From Prochlorococcus marinus str. MIT 1214 (GTDB lineage Bacteria; Cyanobacteriota; Cyanobacteriia; PCC-6307; Cyanobiaceae), in the NCBI RefSeq assembly GCF_027359355.1, contig NZ_CP114777.1, positions 682,001 to 746,000 on the forward strand: a stretch of 64,000 bases of DNA, read 5' to 3'. The translations under genes were made by a program, and so were the position numbers. The notes beneath the pieces were generated by a model. That model was not told the origin of the DNA and ran no database searches. It saw only the letters and a program-made list of their open reading frames with translations. Positions 8,430-15,821 of the stretch are shown piece by piece. Position 1 is the stretch's first letter. Every line of letters begins with the position of its first letter.

Positions 8430-8510
8430 TAAGTCTTAATCATCTCAAAAAACTGTTATTCAAACTAAAAAGTTAGACCTTTCTTGAGACAGAATGAGAC
8501 CCTTTAAAGG
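8430..8510. repeat. Partial att-like repeat lacking the core, copy R5
   Basis: ATCTCAAAAAACTG (left-arm type) runs into AAAAAGTTAGACC, then TGAGACAGAATGAGAC (right-arm type). The GTTGAATA-type core and the TTGGTAT block are missing. It appears to be a left end joined to a right end. It lies between the 2OG oxygenase and the carbamoyltransferase. Confidence 0.45.
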
Positions 8511-8734
8511 GCTAGCCAGACATGTCCAATGGTATAGGCATTAATCATCTATGGGCTACTGAGGCATAACACAATTGGAGACGGAAAGAAAGTCTTCAAA
8601 GATTTTTATGATTTCAGGTTTTGCCTTAAGAAAAAAAATTAAAAAATAAAATAAATAAAAATTAAAAACCTCAAGGAAAGATCTTAGAATAGATATTAAG
8701 ATATAGACTTTTAATCTAAATAGTATCTTTTTAC

Positions 8735-10681
8735 GTGACGAAGATATTAGCTCTACATTTTGGTCATAATTCTCATGCTGTTCTTTTAAATAATGGCCAT
8801 ATTGAGTCATACATACAAAGAGAAAGAATCTCTTGTATTAAGGATCAAGGTGGAGTGGATAGGATTCTAATAGAAAAGTGCCTTTCAGATTCAAATACAG
8901 ATATTAATGAAATTGAACAAATTGCTATAACCAATACTCAATATCGTGAATTCATATTTGAAGATTTTAATTATTTTAATTTTGAATATTCTTCAAACAA
9001 TGTGGACTCAGATATTGATAATTATTTCATTAAAAATAAAGATAAATACATAAAAAGGAATGAAATTGTTGGTGCTTTAACTACAAATGAAAACCCAAAA
9101 GCAACTTATTTCAACTCGAAGCAATACCCACAAATAATTCCATATATTGATGAAATTAATAAAAAGATTAATCTTCCTTCTCAACCTTACTTATGTACAT
9201 CTAGATCAGATTTTAAGGAAATAACCAATTGTTTTTTTAAAAAATCCAAATCTTCTTTTAATCAATCTAGGGAATGGGCAATTAAAAACTTTTTTATACC
9301 TATAAATGTTTATTTGCAAGGAAAAAAAATACCTGGTTTTCTTGTTGATCATCATTATTCTCATACATACTCATCCTCTGTGAAATCAAAACTTAATAAG
9401 GCATTAGTTTTTACTTCAGATGGTTCAGGAGATTCTTTATTGGGTAATTTAGCGTCGATTAAAACAGAATCAGGAATATTTCCTTTAGCGCATACAACTT
9501 TTCGAGGAGGTCAATTTTATGAGATTTGTGCAAGTTACATTGGACTTGATTGTGGCAAATTCATGGGATTGGCCTCATATGGCAAAAGTAATCCTGAGTT
9601 TATAAATTTAATTTCATTAAAGTTAGGTGAAAATATTAATACTCTCACTGAGGCAGCCTTTCTTGCTTATTATCAAAGTTATTTTTCTATCAATATAATT
9701 GATAGACAGTATGACCTCTTATCAAAAGAAATAGTTAATTATGCAGCCAATGTTCAATCTATTTTTGAATTAACTTTTTTAAAAACTATCTCTATTTTAA
9801 ATAGAACGGTAGTAAATAATTTAGATAATGAGAGTGAGGGAATTATTTTATCTGGTGGTTCTGCTTTAAATTGTCCATCTAATACTTTAATAGCAGAAAA
9901 GACAGGTTATAAAAATGTTTTTGTAGAGCCTAGTTGTAATGATGAAGGTTTAGGCTTTGGAGCAGCCATAGCTTTAGAGAACGTTATTAATAATAAATTA
10001 TCAATAAACCAATTAAAAGCTAATCAAACTAATTATTCATCTCCATACCTGGGTCCTAAAGCTATTCCACTAAAAAATGAGCTCATTAAACAACTCTCAG
10101 ATGAATTATTATTCAAAGAGATAGAGTCTATTTCATGGAGCGACAATGTCGCAAAAATGTTAGTTAATAAATCTGTAGGAATAATTTTAAAAGATAATTC
10201 TGAGATTGGGCCAAGAGCATTAGGTAATAGATCCATAATTGCAATTCCAGATAATTATGAAGTATCTAATAAGGTGAATTCAATAAAAAATCGTGAAAAG
10301 TGGAGACCTTTAGCACCTGCTTGCCTTGAAAAATACTTTAATTATTTTTTCAATGGTCCTAAGAATCCATATATGTTAATGACATGTAAAGCTAAAAATA
10401 TATATTTCCCTGGAGTAATACATGTCGATGGTTCCTCAAGGGTTCAGTGTGTAGACAGGAGCTCAAATAACTTCTATTTAATATTAAATTCTATCGATAA
10501 ATTAATAAATAAGCCTATACTTTTATTGAATACATCATGCAATCGAAAAGGAGAGCCTATTATTAATGATGCTAATACAGCTCTTGAATATTTAAGAACT
10601 TCAGAGATTGATTTTTTAGTTACAGATAAATATCTAATAACAAAAAAAAATAACAGTTACCAATCAAATCTGGATTCTTAA
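8735..10681 (+). CDS. Carbamoyltransferase, NodU/CmcH/TobZ family
   Basis: This 648-residue protein has the full family layout. The N-terminal ASKHA/Kae1-like part opens with ALHFGHNSHAVLL. DHHYSHTYSS (about 205) supplies the metal-binding His residues, and SDGSGDS (228) and SGGSALNCPSNT (373) follow. The C-terminal YrdC-like domain has GPRALGNRS (492) and KWRPLAPA. The family makes carbamoyl-adenylate from carbamoyl phosphate and ATP and transfers the carbamoyl group to a hydroxyl of a sugar or natural product. The start is GTG 8735. With the preceding oxygenase it suggests a modification cassette. Acceptor unknown. Confidence 0.92.
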   Translation: MTKILALHFGHNSHAVLLNNGHIESYIQRERISCIKDQGGVDRILIEKCLSDSNTDINEIEQIAITNTQYREFIFEDFNYFNFEYSSNNVDSDIDNYFIKNKDKYIKRNEIVGALTTNENPKATYFNSKQYPQIIPYIDEINKKINLPSQPYLCTSRSDFKEITNCFFKKSKSSFNQSREWAIKNFFIPINVYLQGKKIPGFLVDHHYSHTYSSSVKSKLNKALVFTSDGSGDSLLGNLASIKTESGIFPLAHTTFRGGQFYEICASYIGLDCGKFMGLASYGKSNPEFINLISLKLGENINTLTEAAFLAYYQSYFSINIIDRQYDLLSKEIVNYAANVQSIFELTFLKTISILNRTVVNNLDNESEGIILSGGSALNCPSNTLIAEKTGYKNVFVEPSCNDEGLGFGAAIALENVINNKLSINQLKANQTNYSSPYLGPKAIPLKNELIKQLSDELLFKEIESISWSDNVAKMLVNKSVGIILKDNSEIGPRALGNRSIIAIPDNYEVSNKVNSIKNREKWRPLAPACLEKYFNYFFNGPKNPYMLMTCKAKNIYFPGVIHVDGSSRVQCVDRSSNNFYLILNSIDKLINKPILLLNTSCNRKGEPIINDANTALEYLRTSEIDFLVTDKYLITKKNNSYQSNLDS

Positions 10682-10905
10682 GACCAGCTTGTCTCAAAAC
10701 ACAAGTTTCTCGTCTCAACAAGTTAGACTTATTTGTTAGACCAGAGCTTAGTCTAACTCGTGAAAACCCTTGGTATGAATGGATACTTAGACGTTGAATA
10801 AAAACTCCATAACGTCCAGTCATGCCAATCGATTACGAGCAAAAATCAGGGTTAGACCAGTACAACAAAATGTTAGACCATTTTCGAGACACCTTGAGAC
10901 TCTAG
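10682..10905. repeat. att-like repeat, copy R6 (best preserved)
   Basis: The left arm has two GTCTCAA blocks (10691, 10712), the inverted pair AGTTAGACT/AGTCTAACT (10721-10729/10750-10758), GTTAGACC at 10735 and ACCCTTGGTAT. The core 10787-10816 is identical over 30 bp to the ychF stop codon and preceding codons at 13464-13493. The right arm has GTTAGACC at 10851 and 10872 (21 bp apart), then CGAGAC and TGAGAC. A 27-codon ORF (10822-10905) fits inside but is probably fortuitous. Confidence 0.85.
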
Positions 10906-10952
10906 TAAGTCTTTGAACTGGACTATCCTCGAAATTCATTCGGAAAGATTGA

Positions 10953-11666
10953 TTACGCGAACCCTCGCCCTCTGGATTTAGTGACATCACCTACCGTTAA
11001 GAAGTGAGTCTGATCACTGCCAACGTCATAAAGAGTGTAATTAGCCCCTGCTCCAATTCCTATCACTGCACGTTTAGGAAGAGTATGTTCCTGGTTTCGT
11101 TTTCCATTTAAATCTTTTACTTTTGAGTCAACTACAGCATCAGTCAACTCAAGATGAAATTGCTGTTTACTTCTAGCTGTGAATAATCTATTCACATTAA
11201 GGCGGGTAATTCGATCAAGAAGAGTAAGTGGAGGTGTTTGCATTGTCAGAATGTCTCCTACATCTTTTGAGCTTCCATGAATCAAACCACAATCAAGTTC
11301 TACAAATCCAAATTGTAGTGATGATATCCATCCCAAATAATATGGATCTACAGCATTCATAAGAGCATTGACAGCATCGTCTCCTTTATTGAGTCGTAAA
11401 GCATCTGCCTTTCTCTCCCCACGGTAACCTGATTCTGCCAATAATTGTTCCTCCCACCAGCCATAGATACAGTGAGGTTTCAAATCACCACGATGAGGAT
11501 TTACTAATCTATTTAAAAGTGCATCACAATTCTTATTTGGTCCTACAACGTCTCCTAAAACAAAAAGAGTTATATCTCCGCGAGTATTTTTTAAATCTTT
11601 TTGAATCAATTCATAGGTCTCAAGATCACCCATAAGACCACTTAAAAGTGCCCAACGTTCAATCAT
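10953..11666 (-). CDS. Degenerate metallophosphoesterase-like protein
   Basis: This 237-residue protein starts at ATG 11666, overlapping the stop of the upstream phosphoesterase gene as ATGA. It keeps the fold landmarks FVLGDVVGP (the GDxVGxGP motif) and GLIHGSS. However, the first metal motif is SGLMGDLE instead of DxHGN, the GNHD motif is replaced by GWWEE, and no GHTH is found. It is therefore unlikely to be a standard phosphatase and may act as a partner of the preceding gene. It is last in the three-gene unit behind the Zur-like site. Confidence 0.65.
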   Translation of the reverse strand: MIERWALLSGLMGDLETYELIQKDLKNTRGDITLFVLGDVVGPNKNCDALLNRLVNPHRGDLKPHCIYGWWEEQLLAESGYRGERKADALRLNKGDDAVNALMNAVDPYYLGWISSLQFGFVELDCGLIHGSSKDVGDILTMQTPPLTLLDRITRLNVNRLFTARSKQQFHLELTDAVVDSKVKDLNGKRNQEHTLPKRAVIGIGAGANYTLYDVGSDQTHFLTVGDVTKSRGRGFA

Positions 11667-12478
11667 CGTTCGCACACGTGGCTAGCATCTTCAGCCAGTT
11701 CAGCAAATTCAAAACCGTTGCTCAAACGCCATGCAAACACATGGGGTAGACCAGCCTCAATAATTGCCTCACATGTTCGATCAATGTCGTAAGCAACTTC
11801 TCTAATCTCAACATCATTCTTTATATCGTCATGAATAACATAGGTAGCATTTACTCCTCCATGACGAGGTTCTCCGACAGATCCAGCATTTACAATTCTT
11901 CTCATAGGTAAAGTCATTTTTGTATCTTCTCTTTCACGATCGGAAGCATTTTTAATATTTACGCGAATTGATCCATTCCCTAATTCACGTACATATGGGA
12001 GATGAGTATGACCGCAAAACAAAGTATCGGCACCGCTCATCTCAACTCGTTCTAATGCTGCGAATGCATCCATATCTGGAAGCAGATACTCATGCTGACT
12101 GTTGGGACTTCCATGTACGAATAACGATCTACCTCTTCTAATCGAGGTTGGGAGACTAGCTAGAAATTCTTTGTTTTCATTAGTCAACTTCTCCGTTGTC
12201 CATTGATGAGCCATATGCCCCCGCCTTTCTGCAAGCTGAGATGGATAGCTGCAATCACAAGCATCAAGACCATCAATTATGTCTTCATCCCAGCAACCCT
12301 GACAGGTTTCTATCTTCCTATCTCTAATAAGCTCAACAACTTCATTTGGCTGAGGACCATAGCCAACAAGATCGCCAAGACATGTAATGGTCTCAATACC
12401 TTGCCGATCAATATCATCTAGCACAGCTTCCACTGCTGAGAGATTGGCATGTAAACATGAAATTACTGCGTGTTTCAT
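11663..12478 (-). CDS. Metallophosphoesterase with altered metal motifs
   Basis: The 271 residues start at ATG 12478 (MKHAVISCLHANLSAVEA); the longer frame runs into the upstream gene. This is the YfcE/COG0639-type calcineurin-like fold: CLGDLVGYGP, LFVHGSP, FCGHTHLPY and VNAGSVGEP are all present. Two usual ligand sites differ: the first motif reads SCLHAN (Cys for the usual Asp), and GNHD is replaced by GCWDED. It is 4 nt downstream of the CobW-like gene and overlaps the next gene by 4 nt, so the three are one operon. Substrate unknown. Confidence 0.8.
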   Translation of the reverse strand: MKHAVISCLHANLSAVEAVLDDIDRQGIETITCLGDLVGYGPQPNEVVELIRDRKIETCQGCWDEDIIDGLDACDCSYPSQLAERRGHMAHQWTTEKLTNENKEFLASLPTSIRRGRSLFVHGSPNSQHEYLLPDMDAFAALERVEMSGADTLFCGHTHLPYVRELGNGSIRVNIKNASDREREDTKMTLPMRRIVNAGSVGEPRHGGVNATYVIHDDIKNDVEIREVAYDIDRTCEAIIEAGLPHVFAWRLSNGFEFAELAEDASHVCER

Positions 12479-12482
12479 ATCG

Positions 12483-13271
12483 TCAGGTTGAAAAACTAGG
12501 CTGCATTTGTGTATCTCTAAGAGGGGCTTGATGAAGCTCCAAAACTGAATCATTCAAGAGACAAAGCTCAATAGTTGATTCAATTCGTACAGAGTCAAGA
12601 TTTTTCCCTTGAACAACAAGTTCAGATATTCTTGTAGGTCTACCACTTGGAGGTGAGACAGTATTAAGAGGTAAAAATTGCGAACCTTTTTGACTAACAA
12701 TCCAGTTAAAGAACATAGATCTACCATCGGGGATATTCATCAAGGCTTTAGCTCTATAAACATCTCCATAAGCACCATTAACCAGCTCGAACCAAAAGGT
12801 ATTCAGACTAGGTGGATCCCAAACATTCCGATGAAGCTTGAACCTGCATGATTCAATTTGATTGAAATTTAATGTGTCATTAATTGGTAATTCCATATCA
12901 CGTCCAAAATGAAGGTATTTATCTGGTTCGAGGTTTAAAGTTGCAAGTTGTTTGATTATGCGCGGATCAATTCCAGCCAAACCAAGCTCTTTAGGAATTC
13001 GAAACTGAGGAAGCTCAATAAATATAAAAGAATCATCTTGATGCGAAATAGAGTCTGCACTGGAGCTTGATAAATCTATTAATTGAGGAATTTGATCTTT
13101 AAGAAAGGCATAGTCAATATCCGTAGAAGCTACTTGCTGTAGATCAATATCTCCGTAACCAGATAGACGCAAAAAGCCACAACTACCTTTGTGTGACTTG
13201 AGATTATTAAGGATCCAATTCGTTTTGCCACAGCCTGGCGATCCTGAAATCAGCCACGTATTGCTGCCCAT
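12483..13271 (-). CDS. CobW/COG0523-like P-loop GTPase
   Basis: This 262-residue protein starts at ATG 13271 (MGSNTWLISGSPGCGKTN); a GTG three codons upstream is less likely. Walker A is GSPGCGKT at residues 9-16. The C-terminal part has the CobW-C-like stretch YGDVYRAKALMNIPDG with FNWIVSQ. The metal-binding CxCC motif typical of many COG0523 proteins is not visible. COG0523 proteins move zinc or other metals into target proteins. A near-perfect Zur/Fur-like palindrome lies about 40 bases upstream, which supports a zinc-limitation role by inference. Confidence 0.75.
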   Translation of the reverse strand: MGSNTWLISGSPGCGKTNWILNNLKSHKGSCGFLRLSGYGDIDLQQVASTDIDYAFLKDQIPQLIDLSSSSADSISHQDDSFIFIELPQFRIPKELGLAGIDPRIIKQLATLNLEPDKYLHFGRDMELPINDTLNFNQIESCRFKLHRNVWDPPSLNTFWFELVNGAYGDVYRAKALMNIPDGRSMFFNWIVSQKGSQFLPLNTVSPPSGRPTRISELVVQGKNLDSVRIESTIELCLLNDSVLELHQAPLRDTQMQPSFST

Positions 13272-13312
13272 ACAGCACACAAATCAATGTATAAGAATAT
13301 ACATTGAATATG

Positions 13313-13335
13313 AAAACGATAATCATTATTGTTTT
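13313..13335. promoter_or_regulatory. Zur/Fur-type operator palindrome
   Basis: These 23 bases are symmetric about C13324, with arms AAAACGATAAT and ATTATTGTTTT and one mismatched pair. The central 15 bases fit the cyanobacterial Zur-box form TGATAATnATTATCA at most positions. The site lies just upstream of the leftward CobW-phosphoesterase operon, where repression by Zur under zinc sufficiency would be expected. Fur cannot be excluded. Confidence 0.7.
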
Positions 13336-13358
13336 GTTACCTTGATATTTGATTATTT

Positions 13359-13493
13359 AGACATCCTGTCTCAAAAGCCAGTTTTCATGTCTCAAAAAGT
13401 TAGACTAAATGGTTAGACCAAGCCTTAGTCTAACCCCTGAGAACCCTTGGTATTACAGACTTTTTAGACGTTGAATAAAAACTCCATAACGTC
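13359..13493. repeat. att-like repeat R7 overlapping the 3' end of ychF
   Basis: The left arm has GTCTCAAAA and TGTCTCAAAAAGTTAG, the inverted pair GTTAGACTAA/TTAGTCTAAC (13399-13408/13425-13434) and ACCCTTGGTAT. It runs into the last ten codons of ychF (13464-13493). Its left arm matches R6; its right side is intact ychF. This is the reference point from which the other copies seem derived. Confidence 0.8.
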
Positions 13494-14555
13494 ACCTTCA
13501 TTTACGATATATTCTTTACCTTCACTTCTTAACCAACCTTTATTTCGAGCTTCCGCTAATGATCCTGCTTCAAGTAGTTTTTTGTATGAAATTGTTTGAG
13601 CTCGAATAAATCCCTTTTCAAAATCCGTATGAATCACTCCAGCTGCTTGAGGAGCTGTCATCCCATCCGAAATAGTCCAAGCTTTAGTTTCTTTATCTCC
13701 AGTAGTGAAATAAGTGCTTAACCCCAACAACCGATAGGTAGCTTTAATCAGACTAATTAGACCTCCCTCTTCAACTCCCAAATCATTTAAATAATCATCT
13801 CTTTCCTCCTCCCCCAATTCAATTAACTCAGCCTCAACTTGCGCTGAAATCTTCACACATTCAGAACCTTCTTTCTTTGCTAGTGTAATTACTTCTTCTG
13901 AAAAGGAATTACCCTTCGCAAGTTCATCTTCCCCAAGATTGGTTGCATAAATAATTGGTTTTTCCGTCAGCAAACCTAATGGTTTAATTAATTTCCTTTC
14001 TTCATCTGTTAATGAAACACTCCTAACTGCATTTTCATTTTCTAGCGCTTCGCTTAATTTTTCCAATACCTCATATTCCAACTTTGCTTCCTTATTAGTG
14101 CTTATTTGTTTTTTTAATCTAGTTCTACGTTTTTCTATCTGATTTAAATCAGACAATGCTAATTCTAAATTTATTATCTCAATATCTCTTGATGGATCTA
14201 CTGATCCAGACACATGGATAACATCATCATCGCTAAAACACCTAATCACATGAACTATTGCATCCACCTCTCTTATATTTGCTAAGAATTTGTTACCCAG
14301 TCCCTCCCCTCTACTGGCTCCCTTAACAAGACCAGCAATATCAACAAATTCCATTCTAGTAGGAATGATTTGCTTACTATTACTGAGTTCTCCAAGCAAA
14401 TTCAAACGTTGATCAGGCACTGATACAGAGCCTACATTGGGTTCAATTGTACAAAAAGGGAAGTTTGCTGCTTGAGCTTGAGCATTCGCAACAAGAGCAT
14501 TAAACAAAGTGGACTTTCCTACATTTGGGAGTCCAACAATTCCGGCCTTAAGCAT
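13464..14555 (-). CDS. ychF: YchF/OLA1-type translation-associated GTPase
   Basis: This 363-residue protein is full length for the family. The P-loop GLPNVGKST is at residues 8-16, DIAG in the G3 region, then a coiled-coil insertion (about residues 130-200) and a C-terminal TGS-like domain ending VMEFLFNV. YchF is a ribosome-associated ATP/GTP hydrolase. Its 3' end doubles as the apparent integration site for the accessory island. The protein sequence is intact, as expected when an inserted element restores the gene end. Confidence 0.97.
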   Translation of the reverse strand: MLKAGIVGLPNVGKSTLFNALVANAQAQAANFPFCTIEPNVGSVSVPDQRLNLLGELSNSKQIIPTRMEFVDIAGLVKGASRGEGLGNKFLANIREVDAIVHVIRCFSDDDVIHVSGSVDPSRDIEIINLELALSDLNQIEKRRTRLKKQISTNKEAKLEYEVLEKLSEALENENAVRSVSLTDEERKLIKPLGLLTEKPIIYATNLGEDELAKGNSFSEEVITLAKKEGSECVKISAQVEAELIELGEEERDDYLNDLGVEEGGLISLIKATYRLLGLSTYFTTGDKETKAWTISDGMTAPQAAGVIHTDFEKGFIRAQTISYKKLLEAGSLAEARNKGWLRSEGKEYIVNEGDVMEFLFNV

Positions 14556-14721
14556 TGAAATGGGTCTTTGAAAGACGCCAGCTGATTAATTTGCCTAAAT
14601 TAAACCCAATAGTGCCCTTTAACAGCGAAAATATAATGATAAATATCCAAAGGAAAGTTTTTAAGCTTTTTCTTTACTTCATCCAAACTTCCAAAACTCT
14701 TGAGCACTTGATTTTCACAAA

Positions 14722-15795
14722 ATGATTTGGAAAAACTTCAAAAAGAAAAAAATTTTAGGCATCATTGCACTTTCTGTATTAAGTGTTGGTGGAATGAGTT
14801 TTAAACTTTCACAAGGAAATAGATCAAATAAAGACATAACGGAATTTACAATTGCAGCTGAGAGCGGCAGTTTGCCTGGTCTGATAACTGCGAGTGGTGA
14901 ATTAAAAGCAAATAAAAGCGTAAATGTAAGTCCAAAAAGACAAGGAATACTTGATGAAATTTTCGTGGAGGAAGGTGATCAGGTCAAGAAAGGAGATCTA
15001 ATTGCAAAAATGGATTTTGGAGACTTGGAATTTAGAATTGACGAAATAAAAGCGAATTATGAGACTCATAAAGCGAGTTATCTAAGAAGAAAGATGCTCT
15101 TCAATGAAGGGGCCATAAGTGCAGAAGAGTATGAAGAATACAAAAATAAGTTTTTAAGAAGCGAAGCTAAATTTAAACAAATAGAAGTCGAAGAGAATGA
15201 GACAAACATAAGAGCACCTTTTAGAGGAGTAATAACTAGCAGATACGCAGTCCCTGGGGCATTCGTAACTCCTACGACCTCTGCTTCTTCTTCAAGAGAG
15301 GGAGGAGCTACAAGTTCATCAATAGTCAAACTTTCTCAAGGTCTTGAAATAGTTGCGAAAGTTCCTGAAAGTGATATTGGAAGAATAAAAACAGGACAAG
15401 AAGCAAGTATCAGGGTAGATGCTTTTCCTGACAAGCGTTTTAAAGCAGTTGTTTTCAAAATCTCTCCAAGTGCAATCAAGAATAACAACGTAACTTCATT
15501 TGAAGTCACATTGTTGTTGGGAAATAGGCCTGTAGATTTACGCCTTGGCATGACATCTGATATCAACTTTCAAACGGGCGCAACCAAAATCAGCACGCTT
15601 ATTCCAACAGTTGCAATTGTCACGGAAGAGGGGAAAACTGGAGTTCTAATAGTCGGCAAGAACAATCAACCAGAATTTAAAAAAGTTGAATTAGGGACTA
15701 GTAGTGGTAGCAAGACTGCCATAATATCTGGATTAGAACCTGGAGAAAAAGTTTTTATTGATCTTCCTCCTTGGGCTAAAAAAAGGAAAAGTTAA
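14722..15795 (+). CDS. HlyD/RND-type membrane fusion (efflux adaptor) protein
   Basis: This 357-residue protein has an N-terminal signal anchor (about 10-28). The lipoyl-like half motifs are ASGELKANKSVNVSPKRQG...VEEGDQVKKGDLIAKM and IRAPFRGVITSRYAVPGAFV, separated by an alpha-hairpin (about 110-150). A beta-barrel domain follows. It bridges an inner-membrane ABC or RND pump to the outer membrane. No pump gene is adjacent; polA follows after 26 bases. It is probably periplasmic. The transported substrate cannot be inferred. Confidence 0.88.
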   Translation: MIWKNFKKKKILGIIALSVLSVGGMSFKLSQGNRSNKDITEFTIAAESGSLPGLITASGELKANKSVNVSPKRQGILDEIFVEEGDQVKKGDLIAKMDFGDLEFRIDEIKANYETHKASYLRRKMLFNEGAISAEEYEEYKNKFLRSEAKFKQIEVEENETNIRAPFRGVITSRYAVPGAFVTPTTSASSSREGGATSSSIVKLSQGLEIVAKVPESDIGRIKTGQEASIRVDAFPDKRFKAVVFKISPSAIKNNNVTSFEVTLLLGNRPVDLRLGMTSDINFQTGATKISTLIPTVAIVTEEGKTGVLIVGKNNQPEFKKVELGTSSGSKTAIISGLEPGEKVFIDLPPWAKKRKS

Positions 15796-15821
15796 TACAC
15801 CAATCCCTCTCTGACTGATTC

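Noticed and set aside
8556-8810. 84-residue ORF on the minus strand upstream of the carbamoyltransferase
   Set aside because: It overlaps the start of a certain gene, and its hydrophobic run is a by-product of A/T-rich DNA.
10822-10905. 27-codon ORF (MPIDYEQKSGLDQYNK) in repeat R6
   Set aside because: The frame is broken by stops and shifts in copies R2 and R4, so it is more likely part of a DNA site than a peptide gene.
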